A stretch of DNA of 64,000 nucleotides from Lonicera japonica (taxonomy: Eukaryota; Streptophyta; Magnoliopsida; Dipsacales; Caprifoliaceae): contig CM038468.1 in assembly GCA_021464415.1 (NCBI GenBank), positions 37,250,969 through 37,314,968 of the forward strand. Reading direction: 5' to 3'. The translations under genes were made by a program, and so were the position numbers. Of the stretch, positions 37,771 through 50,932 are shown one piece after another. Numbering within the stretch: position 1 is the stretch's first letter; each line of letters starts with the position of its first letter. Under the pieces are notes generated by a model. The model made no database searches and was not told the origin of the DNA. It saw only the letters and a program-made list of their open reading frames with translations.

Positions 37771-37773
37771 TTA

Positions 37774-38857
37774 GAGTAATCACATGTCATCTTTTATATT
37801 TTCTTACTTTTATTTTTAAAATTTTAAAATATTTTAACTTTTATTTTATAAATTATTTTTTTATAAAAATTATATTTTTAAAAAGTATGAATTAAGATTT
37901 ACCAAACAAGATCAACATTGTATATAAAATTATTAATTTTATTTTCATGAATTTTTTAATTGACAATCTTTCGAACAATTGCATTGAAAATATTTTTTTT
38001 AAGTTTTGTCCATTAATAAAAAAAAAAATTGCCACATAAGAAAAATGTGATCAGATGTTTATAGTTTGAAGCTCTCTACCCATTTTTGCATTGGAGATCT
38101 TAACACGGGTATCGGATCATTTCTTGTGTCCATTAGTTCGTATTACATAGATGTAGTAACTAATTATTTATGTCCAACTCATGTTGTGATGGTACTTACG
38201 TGAACTATTGCAGTGATAATTATGTGTTCACTCAATATTTGTTAGGATAGTTATAAATCATTATTTATATATAAATAGTTTTATTATTAATTGTTGTTTG
38301 TATAAATATCAATTTGAAGTTTAATATCTAAATAGATATTAAAAATATAATTTGAACTATTTTACCTCTCATTTATCTTTCAAAAATTACTTCCTTTCAA
38401 TTGACAAGGGTAATTTTTGACATTACTTTTCTTATTAAAATTATTAAGAAATTTTAATGATATCTACATCTTATTGCCAAAGAAGCAAACAAGAATCCAT
38501 GTCGCTTAAATCTATATCCCTTGGGATGAGACTTTAGAGATCAATCAAAAGTCACCTTAATTTGAAACTCAAACCCATCACGTTAGCAATATATATATAT
38601 ATATATATGGTTGTAAATTTGTCCCTACCTGTCCATAACCTAAGACTGCATTTGGCGAACCAGATAAATAGTTAAGATAAGATAGGGTAAGAGTTAAAAT
38701 TAATCAAATAAAAACTATGTGAAAAATGATAAGACAGAAATCAGTTGGATAAAGATAACAAATTTCAAGATAGCTAATCATTTTTTATATTAGACTACTT
38801 AAATTTAGCATGTCTATAAAAGTACAAAATAAAATTTAGCATGTCTTAGACCTCCCT

Positions 38858-38888
<31 letters not shown>

Positions 38889-39423
38889 GCCCCGGATCAA
38901 ATGATATCTCCACCCATTTTTAGTCGAGTGAGCAAGAAATGGTTCATCAAACCGCGAGTAGTTGATTAATCTTTTAAGAGATAATGATAAAATATTCCCC
39001 GAGAGCTATGGCAAAGTCCCTTCAAGAAACAGTTAATTCGGGAGGGTTAACCTCTTTTGTGTAGCCTACTACCAATTTTTAATAAAACTTCTGTTTGCTC
39101 AAGGGTTACCCTTTCTTAATTTTTCCCGTAGATAGCCGGAGATTTGAAATCTGATCTTGAAAGTTATAACATTGTCTCTTTTGCCACTTGAACCATTAGG
39201 CTAATCTAACAGTGATCCTCAAATTGAAACGGCAAGAGTAGAACACTAATATGCTAAAACAACTTCACAGTGATCCTAATTTGGTTTGAGAATATACATA
39301 CACAACTAATCTTACAGTTGGAAGCATGGGTTGATTGATCCAAAGAAGAAAAATGAACAGAGATCAAAGGTAAAGAAAATTTAGGAGGAAAAAAAAAAAA
39401 GAAAGAATCCATCAAACTACTAG
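37774..39423. other. AT-rich intergenic DNA and 3' UTR side of the MYB-CC gene
   Basis: No gene was recognised. An (AT)n tract lies near 38591-38609 and an A-run at about 38868-38888. The last 200 bases (39240-39423) should be the 3' UTR of the MYB-CC gene, which is read leftwards. Confidence 0.4.
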
Positions 39424-42400
39424 TCATCCAATATTGGCCATCCTCCACTCCTGCCTGAAATTACCGTCGACAACCTGCGAATCTCCAGTGCTAAAAACAG
39501 CCCTCTGTCTCTTCTTCAATGCTGCCGCCTGTGAAATTACGCCACTGCCCATAGGAGAAACCGGGCTTCCGTTTGAGGTCAAGCAGCTATCAACAGAGCA
39601 GTCACCAATACGAGCCGGCATAGTGGTGGGGCCGTTTTCTCCTATAGGCAGCACCGAGGTCGAACCGTGAGAGTCGATAGTGGCGGCTTTGATGGCTAGC
39701 TCCGAGAGCTCTTCTCTTGCAGCTTCGAGCCCAGCTGTGGCCGCAGCCTGGTCATTGAGGGCTTTGCACGCTTTTTCGAGGATTGATTGTAGGTATCTGC
39801 TTTGTGCTTCGATTCGGAGTTGAAGGCGGCGTTGAACCTGATTTTGGATAGTAGAATCAGCAGAGTTAAAAACTCAAGTCTGTGTTTTGTTCGTCAAGAA
39901 CTCAGTGCAGAGAATTATTTTCACTATAAATAGTGCAAATGAAGTATTTTCGTTGGCATCAAAAATAAAAAAAATAAACAGCACTACTTTCTAAATAGAT
40001 GGTTTGCATCAAAATGTGAAATCAAGGGAAACAAACACGCTGTTGGCAGTTGTATATCACTATATCCGTTTTCAAATTAATAGTGTCACTTACTCCGGTC
40101 CCTATTTAATAGTTCACTATTCTTTTCTGAGATATCACTTGGACACAAGCCAAACACCATGTTAAAATCCCAAACACAAACACAAATTCTTGGGTCAATC
40201 TCATGCCATTTTTGTGCTAAAAGATTCTCAATATGGTGTGGCTTAATCATTGTGGACAAATGTTTTTCTCTTAAGTAAATGAAGAACTGTAAAAATGACT
40301 AAATTCGAAACTCAACAAGGCCACATAACACAGACACAGCGTAAAACACAAACCTCCAGTTGCTCGTGCAGTCTTCGCTGGACTTCCATCTGCACCCGCA
40401 AAGCCTCAGTGACCTGGTACCCACTGTTCAAAAGACGGAATAAAGTGAAATTTCAGATGAATTTATATAGTTAATTGTTGCCATAATTATTTTATTACGA
40501 AGACTGGGACACAAAATAAACCCTATAAGGTAACAATATAAAAAATAAAAAATTGCGTGACTCAATTAATAAAATCCTATGTATGGTATGGTTTGACCAA
40601 AGATTAAAAAAACAATACCGTAACTAAAATAAATTCCATAAACCAATCAACTCTATTAATAATAAAAATCTGGAATTTCAGAAAAAGAGCTAAAATGGGT
40701 AAGACACAACGATGACATACTCGTTCAAATTTTGAGCCATCATTCTCGATGAGGCCGATGTAGATGAGTCTGTGTCCTGACTCTCCGCAATGCAAGATAC
40801 TGCAATCCCAAACTACAATTTAGTAATAAACAACGAAAATTTCAACTGTTTGAATGCCAAGCACATCAGCTAAATGGAAAATGGAGAATCTATTCGAAGG
40901 TGAACAAATTATAACGAAAATGTCTCTTAACCAAAGAGAATCACGCATTTATATGAGAACTTGGGATGTCGAGGCCTCTTAAGTACATATAGACCCTCCA
41001 GTCTGCACACACTGGGCCATTATATCTATACAATAAGGGTTGATGGTTTTCAAATCCCAAAAAAGTTTCAGGGACAAAAGATTGGATGGTTGAGAGTTCA
41101 AGATGCTTTGAAAAGGGTTGACACTGACAATGCCTTTGGCATCGGTTACGACTAGTTGAGGCTATGTTGGAGATGATCATCTATCATGCTTCATTATGGG
41201 CTTCAAGTTCTAAAGAATTCCAGAATTTTGGAGTTTCTTTCATTACGAATGATGGGTAGATTGTTGTGAAGAGGGTTTTATAGAGATTAGGCTATTTGGA
41301 AAGGTTGCTGGTGCGATCTGGTTGGGCTAGGGTTTTTTAGGTTATTGCAGCTAAAAAACTTTCTTTGTTGTTGTTTGGTGGACTGCTGGTCCTCTTTTGT
41401 ACTCCTTTCCTAATAGGGGCTTATACCATCCGGCCCCTGAGATAGAAAAATTTTAGGATCTGGTCCAAAACTTTTTTTTAAAGGATACGGTATCTGCAAA
41501 TACCATAATATTTGCCTCTAGTGAGGACTCAGATACTTAGATACTATTATGTAGATTATTGGTTGCCCTTTGTCCTGGTGTCTTTGGGTCTTTATCTAAC
41601 CTAAAGGTTCCAGTACACAATAATATTCGGTTGATGAATTATTTTTCGGTCACATATACTAATTTTCTCATTCACAGATCCTAATTTTTCTCAGCGCAAA
41701 TACTGTATCTGTGACCAAGAAAATTAGTATTGCAACTGAGAGATACCAAAAAAAGTATCTATAGGGATCGCATCTTTTAAAAAATAATATCTACGTGGAT
41801 CGCATCTTAAAAACTTTCTATCTCGGGGAGTAGATCCTAATTTTTTCTTCCTAATAAATTCTGATCCCAAAAAGAAATATATATATATATATTGATATTT
41901 AGTCACGGACATGTTTGCAGTAGACAAGCAGCTCTCCCACAGAATTAAGTATTTGTGCCTTTGGTGTTCCCATATGTTTAGTTTTGTTTAATTAGAGATT
42001 TTACTCAAAGCATATCTTATTCCTTTTTTTTTCATTTTTTTTACTCCCTCCGTCTCAAAAAGCTAGTCCCAATTGACTTTTAATACTTTCAAGGAACAAC
42101 TAATTTGAACCTAATCAATGGTCAAGAATGCAATTCATTTTCTATTGTGAGATATGGTACATTGATTACATACCGAAAAGGAAACAGGAATATAAATGAG
42201 ACATCCCGAAAAGGAAATAGGAGTATAAATGAGACATCCCAAAAAGGAAAGTGGGACTATCTTTTTTGAGATAGAGGGAGTACATAAAAAAGCACTGTAC
42301 TTAAATACATGTAAATATAGTAGACTTGCAAAAGTTCACAACTGTTAGTCGTTGAATGTGCACACAAGGTAATACAGAGAATTGAAGTCCATACCATCCT

Positions 42401-45400
42401 TACAGTTCTCTATCAAGTCCTTGCAAGAATTCTTTCCCAGCCGGTATTTCTACAAGGACGAGACATTAAATAAAGAGAGTTGGTGTTTGAAAAGAGACTA
42501 AAAACGTTGTCCATAAAAAGCATCACATATCAAAAAAAATGAAATCTCCGTTCTTTACTTTTGTTATTTCCTTTTTTAATTTTAATTTTTTTTATTCATT
42601 TTGTTGCATGTGTTGTTGACATGTTTTTGGAGTGTTTTTTTTCTTTTTTTTCGGACAGCACATTGCAATTAAACAAAAATTGAGAACAAAAACAAAAGCA
42701 CAGAAATTGAAAAACCTGAAGATGTGACTTCAAATGGTAAAGGGTGAGGCCTTTCACTCCCATGGTTCTCATGATTGTCTTCGGTGTTGCTTCTGCAATG
42801 TAAATAAGGATATCTCCAGAGCGTTAGCTCACAAAATCCAACAACAAATATTTTGATACTGCCAAAAGAAAGCTGAGCTGTGATTGAACAATAAATAATG
42901 AATGCATAATCTGTTGAGTCAGTCTAAATAGTAACAAAGATCTACTATCTGTAGACACTAAAATCTGAGGCTCTCTGGCTATATAGATTTGTCATTGTGA
43001 AATGCAACTGAACCCAGTGTATCTAGCCTTAATTGCTTAGCTAGTTAGCTTTTTGCTATCTCGGATTCTCAGTGTATCTAGGCCTCTTAGCGCACCTGAC
43101 TAAACCCAAGAGGTGCATTTAGACCCTCCATTCCGACTGCACCAACCCACAATTTTTTAGGTAGTCCTATTATTTAAATGTTAATTCTAGATATTGTTTC
43201 TTGTTATGTATTGTACTAATGCTTTATACACCCTGTGTCTCAAATTAATAGTTTCACTTCCCCTTTGGGATGTCTCAAATTAATAGTCCCATTTCCTTCT
43301 GGGGGCATAATCAATGTACCAAATCTCACAATATAAAAAAGTTGTATTCTTGACCACTGATTAGGTAATTAGTGTTTCATTAAAAAGAACCAAAGTTAAA
43401 GTGGAGCTATTTTGAGACAAAGGAATTATATAATTTTTAATGCAGATAACAAAATATCTTAGTTATTTTTTAGATTGATTGTTACTTTAATGCTTACCAT
43501 GTGGACGAATGAAATATAATTTGGATATGGGTGTGTTAGTGTGCAGGCCGGTGATTCTGGTAATAAGTAGACTAGCCAATATGTATTCGTGTATGGAAAA
43601 ATGAAATACAGATTAGAAATTAATGTTCCAGCACACTTTCAAAAAAAGGTTCCGGGTCTGCCCCCGTAGTAGATAGGGGGCATTCACGTATCAGTTCAGT
43701 TAAGTTCGGTTTTGAGCATAGCTTTCAACCGAACCGACCCTGTCAGTTTTGTCTAGTATACTAATCGAACCAACCAGACCCCAAACAGTTTTGGTCAGAT
43801 TGGGCCATGGGCTATGTCATTCCTATATTTTTTATGGACCTTTTTTATTTTTGAACCATTTGCTTGGGCCTTCTTTATTCCAGTTCATTTCTTCCTTAGA
43901 GAAAAACCTTGTGTCCATGCTCTAAAAGACTATAACGGTAGAAATTAGAAAGAGGTTACTTGTATATCTTGGTTCAGTTCAGTTTTAGGCAGTTTTGTAG
44001 GGCAACTGATTCACTTTCTTTGCATAAACAGGAGTATTAAAACCGAAAAAGGAAAACTGCACCGACCTCCTCGATTCTTCATTTTTTCCAACTGAACCAA
44101 ACCATGCACCTTAAGAAACCGATCGGTTTATCCCGGTTTAGTCTGGTTTGTTGGTTTTTTCAGTTTTGTGGTCATCCCTAATACTGAACTTGGCAACAAG
44201 ATAAACAAACAAGGGAACCTCTGCTTAGTTTTGCTGTAATAATAAGGTAATAATGTCTCAAACCCAAGAATATACATGTTAAAATGCTCTTACTATACTC
44301 AAGTTTGAAGCCTATAAATTTATGTAAATGTTATCCACAAGAGAATATGCTTCCCATGCAATGACAAATTATCACAGTTGCTCTAATTTGTCTATCACGG
44401 GACCGCGTACAGCCAATAATTGAACCGAGTAATTCCAAAACACAATTTCTCCCTTTAAACATCTTTTCCTACTTGTCCACACTAAAAACTTGTAATAGAT
44501 ATGTATTTCGCCGAAAAAATACAAAATAACAGACTTAACAATGACAATTGAGGCATAAAGTAAGCAAGGAATATGATTTAAAGAAATGAAAAGTTGTTTA
44601 GTTGTCCTACTTGAACAATTTTATAATCATTTATTAAAAAAGTAACCACAGATAGTGAGACAGGTTCAAATTATGACCCACATAGATGGCAATGATTAAT
44701 TGAAACTTATAATGAAGCATATAAAAAGAGGGATACTAAGTGGTACATAACACAAAATTCAAAAAGTTTCCGCATAAAGTAGCTAAAGCAAACACCAAAT
44801 TAGGTGTAAACTCAATATGAAGAGTTTGAAAAAAAGGTAAGGGCCCGCTTATGAACTGTTTAATTTGTAAATTAGCTCATCAAGAAATGATGATAATCAC
44901 TCTGTTTCAATATTCCATCATTATATGGTAATGACGGATTATGTAATTTCAACTAATTTATAAATTTCTCTAGTTTGGTTTCTTAAGGATCCCTTCGTTG
45001 CAATAATATTTACTTTAAGTAGTTCGTTCTAAATTGATGAATCGTAGACATGTAACTACTTCCGTACCAAATTAAGAGTTTATTATTCTCTTCTGGGACG
45101 CCCTGAATTAAGAGTCTAGTTTACCATTTTGGACGTAATCAATGTACCAAATCTCAGGGTAGTAAGCCAAGATTTTCTTTTTCGGCCATTGATTATGTTG
45201 AAAATATTGTATCCATAATAAAGTCTAGAAATCAACATGTTTAGGACAGAGGGAGTACTTGGGTATGTTTGATAAAAGAAAAGTTTGAAAATATTTGAAA
45301 ACACAAGTATTTTAATGAGAAGTTGGAAAAAATTGAGTGATTTGCTAAGATGTTCTCCATCCTATTCTTATTTTCCAGGGAAAAAAAAAATTACACGGCA

Positions 45401-46305
45401 CCCAAAGAATTTTATTACATGGAAAACCAAAACACTAATATAACAAATTACCAAATCACTCATCTCCTTTTTCCATTTCTCATAAAAATTATAGTGTTTT
45501 CAATCATTTTAACCTCACAAATTTGTTTTGTTTCGCGAAAGCAAAATTACTATAAATATGACACTTTTGGGGCAAAGGGAGTATTACCTAATTTCATTTC
45601 AAGTTATTTCTACCAATTGTGCTATTTAATTTCAGATTTCTTAATTCTTGCAACCAAATAAGAATAAGCCATTAATACAAATAAATTAACTTTCAAGTGG
45701 CCCAAAATTGTAAAAGTACTAAACAGGACCTGCAAATTAACTTGAATTTATATCTTAAACGTAACAGTCCACCATGACTTAAATAACTTCTAACATTGCC
45801 CTAATTTTAAGCTAATCAATGATAAAAAAAAATAAACGTATTTTTCATTTTGAAATTTAGTACATTGATTGGCCCAAAATAAAATGAAAAACGATATTCT
45901 CTTTGCCGGAGCATAGTACTGCTTTAAAAAGTTGTACCGTATGCTTCTAAAGTTATACATTACTATTGCACTGACTATAACCGCTTTCGCAATGATATCC
46001 CACCAAACTAATAATGCAAACAGGTAATTAATCATAAAAACACCCAATTTGCAAAAAGTGAGACAGCCAAACAGGGCCTTAAATAAATGTGTGTTGATTA
46101 GTTACTCACTATCAGGGCCACCGAGCTGAGTGACAGCATCAACGAATCTCTCATGGAGCTCCGAGGTCCACCGGAGCCGGGGCTTCGGATCCGATGTCAA
46201 AACCAAACACGGATCTCCCATTATGTTCCCCTCGTCAATCATCGACCCCCTGCTGTATTCGCCCCCTTCCAGTTCCAGCGGAAGCGAGGGAATCCCCGAG
46301 TACAT
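39424..46305 (-). CDS. PHL2/PHL3: MYB-CC (PHR1-like, PHL2/PHL3 type) transcription factor
   Basis: Six exons on the - strand: 46305-46110, 42792-42716, 42449-42395, 40799-40721, 40423-40354 and 39837-39424. All have GT-AG borders and consistent phase, giving 296 aa; Arabidopsis PHL2 and UNE16/PHL3 are about 292-295. The GARP/MYB domain is about residues 42-96 (KPRLRWTSELHERFVDAV, then TPKTIMRTMGVKGLTLYHLK and SHLQKYR). The MYB-CC coiled coil is about 137-185 (GYQVTEALRVQMEVQRRLHE), with the LHEQLE motif ending exactly at the exon 5 border. The C terminus (AALKKRQRA) resembles the family. The start at 46305 gives MYSGIPSLPLE, like relatives. An in-frame upstream ATG at 46464 would add 53 residues. 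Relatives bind P1BS-type sites and regulate phosphate-starvation genes in the nucleus. Confidence 0.93.
42044..42280. mobile_element. Stowaway MITE in intron 3 of the MYB-CC gene
   Basis: It starts TA-CTCCCTCCGTCTCAAAAAG and ends TTTTTTGAGATAGAGGGAG-TA, with inverted ends and TA on both sides. A short internal stretch (GACATCCCGAAAAGGAAA) is repeated in tandem, making the element longer than its relatives. It sits about 115 bp upstream of the exon 3 end (in + coordinates). Confidence 0.85.
43226..43430. mobile_element. Degenerate Stowaway MITE in intron 1 of the MYB-CC gene
   Basis: CCCTGTGTCTCAAATTAATAG, CATAATCAATGTACCAAATC, TGACCACTGATTAGG and TATTTTGAGACAAAGGAATT follow the Stowaway order. 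The left end contains a short internal duplication (CTCAAATTAATAG twice). The terminal sequences are mutated. Confidence 0.6.
43685..44170. repeat. GGTTCGGTTTGG-type degenerate repeat
   Basis: CAGTTCAGTTAAGTTCGGTT, CAACCGAACCGACC, GAACCAACCAGACC, ACCGATCGGTTTATCCCGG and GGTTTGTTGGTTTTTTCAG mark a self-complementary, hAT-like plant repeat. Similar material occurs near 49130-49690 and 62880-63290. Borders are approximate. Confidence 0.45.
45059..45255. mobile_element. Stowaway MITE in intron 1 of the MYB-CC gene
   Basis: It begins TA-CTTCCGTACCAAATTAAGAG, contains GGACGTAATCAATGTACCAA and GGCCATTGATTATGTTGAAA, and ends CATGTTTAGGACAGAGGGAG-TA. The right end is intact; the left end has lost a few bases. 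Confidence 0.75.
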
Positions 46306-46480
46306 TTTCCTGGGAAAATCCAGCTCCCCAAGTAAAGAATTTTCCTGAGAAATTTCAGTGACCCGTTTAACTGATAAAAGGGTTTTCGGAGCCCCGAAGG
46401 TGGGGGAGTGAGGAGGTTTTTGGGTGAGTAGTGTTTGTGTATTGGGAAGAGGAGAAGCATGCATATGTGTGTTAATGGAG

Positions 46481-46530
46481 GACAGAGAGAGACAGAGAGA
46501 GAGAGAGAGAGGGGGGGGGAAGAGACAGAG
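46481..46530 (-). repeat. GA/CT-rich tract upstream of the MYB-CC start
   Basis: The + strand reads GAGAGACAGAGAGAG and then a run of nine G; on the gene's strand this is a CT-rich tract. Such pyrimidine tracts are common in plant 5' UTRs and core promoters. It lies 20-65 bp upstream of the alternative ATG at 46464. Confidence 0.75.
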
Positions 46531-47590
46531 ATGTCTTGTTGTTTACTGTCTCGCCGTCCTTTCTCTTTCTGTACGTTTTCTCTCTCTAGACTCTACTTTT
46601 TTTTCTTTATCTAAACTTGTTTTTTTATGTGTGTTTCTTCTCATATGGACCCACTTTGTTATACAAATTATAATACATACTATATTTACACTTTTATATT
46701 TATTACTAATATCTTTTGAAATTCATTTAATAAGAAATGAATATAGTCAGATACACTTGGTCCATTTAAAAAAATTTGTTAGTAAAAATTTTTATAATAC
46801 TAAGTAATAAAGTGTTGAAGTGTTTTTAAAATAAGACTCACATAATAAAAGGTGAGTACACTCACATAAACTCAACTCAAATAAGAAAGTGTGTTGTTAA
46901 GTACTCGCGTAACATCAAGTAATGAAGGAAGGTATTTGCGATAGATAAGAGAGGGTGTTAAAATGTGTTTTAGTTAAATTCTTGAGGGGGTGTTTGTGAT
47001 AAATTTAAAGGGTGTAAATAACATTGTCCATATTTATTAAGTGATAATGGGCTCTAGGGCATCGCCTGTAATATTTTATGACTTTAAGGACGGATTCATT
47101 AATAAAAGGAAGTAGTATTGATTTTATAATTTGATTTTATAATAAAGATATTTTTTATAATATTAATTTATTTTAAAAAAATGATAAATGTTAATAGACA
47201 AATATATCCCTAATATAATATTTGTTGGTTTTCACAAACAGATTATATTACAATAACAACAACAAGAGTAGGCTATAAATGAACTTACCTTATAAATAAC
47301 ACCGCCGCCACTGCTGGTGGTGGTGGTGGTCAGCCGGGGTAGTGATGGCGGTGAGCTAAAAATTTGAAGCAAAATATTAAAGTATTAATTAATTAATAAT
47401 GTATTGGATGGGAGGTTCCTTGATTATGGATGGAGGGGACCTTTTTAACATAGATCTTCCACCACCTCCTCCCCTTCTTATCTCTTTCATTATTCTTTAT
47501 TTCATGTAGATTTTTTTATTCTTTTCTTTTTATATTTTGTTTTTTAATCTCTCTCTATTTTTGTTTTTTATTTTTACGTTTTTTATATAG
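46531..47590. other. Upstream flank of the MYB-CC gene, no gene seen
   Basis: The promoter of the MYB-CC gene should lie in the first several hundred bases. No TATA box could be fixed. At 47301-47353 there is a GC-rich, self-complementary patch (ACCGCCGCCACTGCTGGTGG) in otherwise AT-rich DNA. No coding region was recognised. Confidence 0.35.
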
Positions 47591-47610
47591 TGTTAAAATT
47601 GTTTTAACAC

Positions 47611-48465
47611 ATTTTGTTTAGTTATTTGTGTCCACCTATGGTATTAAAATATTTTTAGCATCTTCAGTTTAATTATTTATATTTACATGTGCTACTAAAA
47701 CCTTTTTAATATATTCAGTTTAGTTATATATGTTCACTTGTGGTACTAAAACCTTTTTAGCGCCTTCAGTTTAGTTATTTGTGTTCACATATGATATTAA
47801 AACATTTTTAGCACTTTTAAACAATTGCTGCTAAAATTATTTTAGCACCACATGTGAACACAGATAATTAAATTAAAAGTGCTAAAAAGGTTTTAGCACC
47901 ACAAATGAATACAGATAACTAAATCGAATGTGCTAAAACCTATTTAGCAACATTTTAGTGTTGAAAAATTGATACTAAAAATGTTTTAGCACCACAGGTG
48001 AACACAGATAATTAAACTAAATGTGCTAAAACCTATTTAGTACAATTCTAGTATTGGACAATTGGTGTTAAAACTGTTTTATCACTATTCCAGTGTTGAA
48101 AAATTAATGCTAAAATTGTTTTAACACCATGGATAAACACAAATAACTAAACTAGAGGTGTTAAAAAGGTTTTAGCATCACATGTGGACACATATAACTA
48201 AACTGAAGTTGCTAAAATCTATTTAGCACCATTCCAGTGTCAGACAATTGGTACTAAAACTATCTTAGTACCATTCTAGTGTTGGACAATTTGTGCTAAA
48301 ACTATTTTAGCACCAAGGTGAACACAAATAACTAAACTAAATGTGCTAAAAAGGTTTTAGCACCACATGTAAACACAGATAACTAAACTGAATGTGTTAA
48401 AACCTATTTAACACCATTCTAATGTCGAACAATTTGTACTAAAATTATTTTAGCACCATGTAATT
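47611..48465. repeat. Cluster of inverted 51-bp AT-rich repeats
   Basis: Four units in one orientation start at 47617, 47668, 47719 and 47770, a period of exactly 51 bp (TTTAGTTATTTGTGTTCAC and a tail TTTTTAGCAC). From about 47835 the same unit appears inverted (TTTTAGCACCACATGTGAAC followed by ACAGATAACTAAACT) several times, mixed with a second motif (CATTCCAGTGTTGGACAATT). Units are joined by small palindromes such as GTGCTAAAAAGGTTTTAGCA at 47879 and 48343. No frame is open. The RNA could fold into long hairpins. Confidence 0.8.
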
Positions 48466-48479
48466 AGTTATTATGTTCT

Positions 48480-50630
48480 ATACAATTGGTGTCTTTTAGA
48501 GTCGTGAGAAAGAATGTTGTTTGGATTTTGTAATTTTTGATCGAGATCGGTGCTAAGTGTCTTTTGGAGACGTGAGATGTTATATTAGGATTATTGTGTT
48601 ATTAGTTAAATAAGGAAGGGACATTAGTGTTTTTTTTGTGCAATGTCCTTAATTTATACTGTTAATTTATAATTATCCTTTACAATTATGTTATTATTGA
48701 AATGGACCCTTATGCCCAATTTTCTCATTTATTAAATATTCTTAGATATTATTACTGACATGTATTATAAGGATTGTATTTTTATAAAATACAACTAAAG
48801 TACCATTTACGTAATATGCTTGGTAAAAATAGGCAAAAAAAAAAAAAAAAAAAAGCATTTTCCTTATAATATACGAGGTAACATTGTCAAAAAGAATTAT
48901 ACTTAGAGTAATGTTATATGCGCTTGTACCCTAAATACCACAAATTTGAAATATAATATTATTTTTTTTATACATTAGCAAAAATACTTATTACTTAGTA
49001 TTGTGGCAATAAAATGGGAAGTTTGATCGCACTATTATATAAAATATAATATAATATATTTACATGTCACCAAAAACTCTTTTAACCTTTTAATTTTGGA
49101 ATAAACACCTAATTAAACCCTCACTCTTATATTTGGTTAGGGGTATTGTGGTGAATCTGAAAACTGAACGCCCGAAATGTACTAATCTAAATTGATTCGT
49201 TAAAAATTGAACTAAAAAAAAATTCCAAATCGAATAAGTTTGGTTCAGGTTTGGAGTGTGCTAGTGTAGACTGAACTGAACCGAACCATTGCATATATAT
49301 GACTCGAAGATAATATTATTTCACTATTTAAAATAAATATCTTCATAAAATTTACAAGCTCTAATGAGAAAAAAACTTTTTGAACTATTATGAATATTGA
49401 AATTATATTATAAATGTAAGAGTTAATATTTTTCTAACCAAAATAAGTAGGAGAAAGTCTAAAATTATTATTTTCTACAAAAGTAAGTGTTGTCTTACAA
49501 TTTTTTTTATTTTTTTTAAAAGGTAAATATATGAAAACCTAATAAAACCGAGTCAAAAAGCTTGGTTCGAATCCGAGTTTTGAAAATTTAAACCAAACTG
49601 AGCAAATTCAATTTGGATTTGAATCTCCCCAATTTTCAACCTACCGAAAACATCCTTATATTCGGGTCACCGATTTATTTCACCGTTCTAAACATTCTCA
49701 TTAAGAAAATATTTTATTTTATCTTTGGCATAGCTATAGCATTTATCTTTGACCCTTCTTGTGTTTAATATGTTTTTCCCTTTTTTTTGCTTTTCATTCA
49801 AAGAATAAAAGGAAGATAAGGACCTATATATTATTGACCTCAAATATTTTATTTAAAAATGTAGTTTTTGAAATATATATATATATATTGAATCTAACAT
49901 GTCATTAATGCTACCAATGCACATTTTTTTTTAAAGTAAATAAAATCACAACTCTACAATAATCAACTACAAAGTACCAAATAATAAATCCGAACTAGGC
50001 AATATGTTTTCGAATCGTGTCACACATCAAGCACTAAGTTCTCAAAAGATATAGAAAGATATACAGAGGAGGTAGGCTAGTTTATAAATAACTTCAAAGC
50101 CTTACTCTAATCAAACTACACTTATAGTAGGCCTAGCTAATAAATCTATATTATATATTAAGCGCGAGTAAAGAATTTTATGTATGTACATAAAATTATT
50201 AAATTGCCCTCTAATTTCATAAATTACTATAAAATAATGTGTTAAGGGGCCGGAATTAAAACTCATGACTATTAACATGAGAACACAATTTAATTATGCA
50301 AAAATATTAATTATTCTATTGCGTACACACTAGCTTAAAGTGTGCACCAAATCTTGTAACTTTAGATTGAAAGGATAATTTAGCATTACAAGTGAAAGTT
50401 TCATCATTGAAATAATGAAAGTTTGTACCTTGTTCCATTAAATTTGGGTGAAATTGTGCCAAAGAGGTGTAAATTGTCAAAAATTTATAAATAAACTATT
50501 TATTGTCAAGCTTTATACCATAAAGTATAGAACAAGACAATAAATAAATTTTATGAATAAACCCCCACTCAAAATCGTAGGCCTTGAGACATTGTTTAGT
50601 TTTGAATTTGAGGACACACCAACTTAAATA
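48480..50630. other. AT-rich intergenic DNA
   Basis: No gene was recognised. At 49130-49690 a degenerate repeat with TTTGGTTCAGGTTTGGAGTG and TGAACTGAACCGAACC resembles the GGTTCGG-type repeat near 43.7 kb. A-runs lie at about 48837-48854. Confidence 0.35.
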
Positions 50631-50932
50631 AATGAAGGGTGATTTAGATTTTCGTTGTCGTTTATTCCTGCATATTAAACATTGGGTACCAAAATTTTAT
50701 ATAATAGGTGTTTGGGTGCCATTTTGGACGGAATCCGTTAGTCAACACGGTCAACTGTTAGCTCCGTTAATTTTTGATCCAATTTACCCATTTGTAGACA
50801 CCCCGATCCGTGACCCCCGCAAGAACCCTAACGACCTTCGAGAACTACTGTTTTTAAGTCCGAGACCCACCCGAGCACCCGAAACTACTCTTGGTGGGTT
50901 TGTTGGCCAACAAACATATTTTTTAGAGAGAT

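Noticed and set aside
47301..47353. GC-rich patch with GGTGGTGGTGG, considered as a coding exon or CRISPR-like repeat
   Set aside because: A short trinucleotide run with self-complementarity only. No frame or splice sites support an exon, and CRISPR does not apply to plant nuclear DNA.
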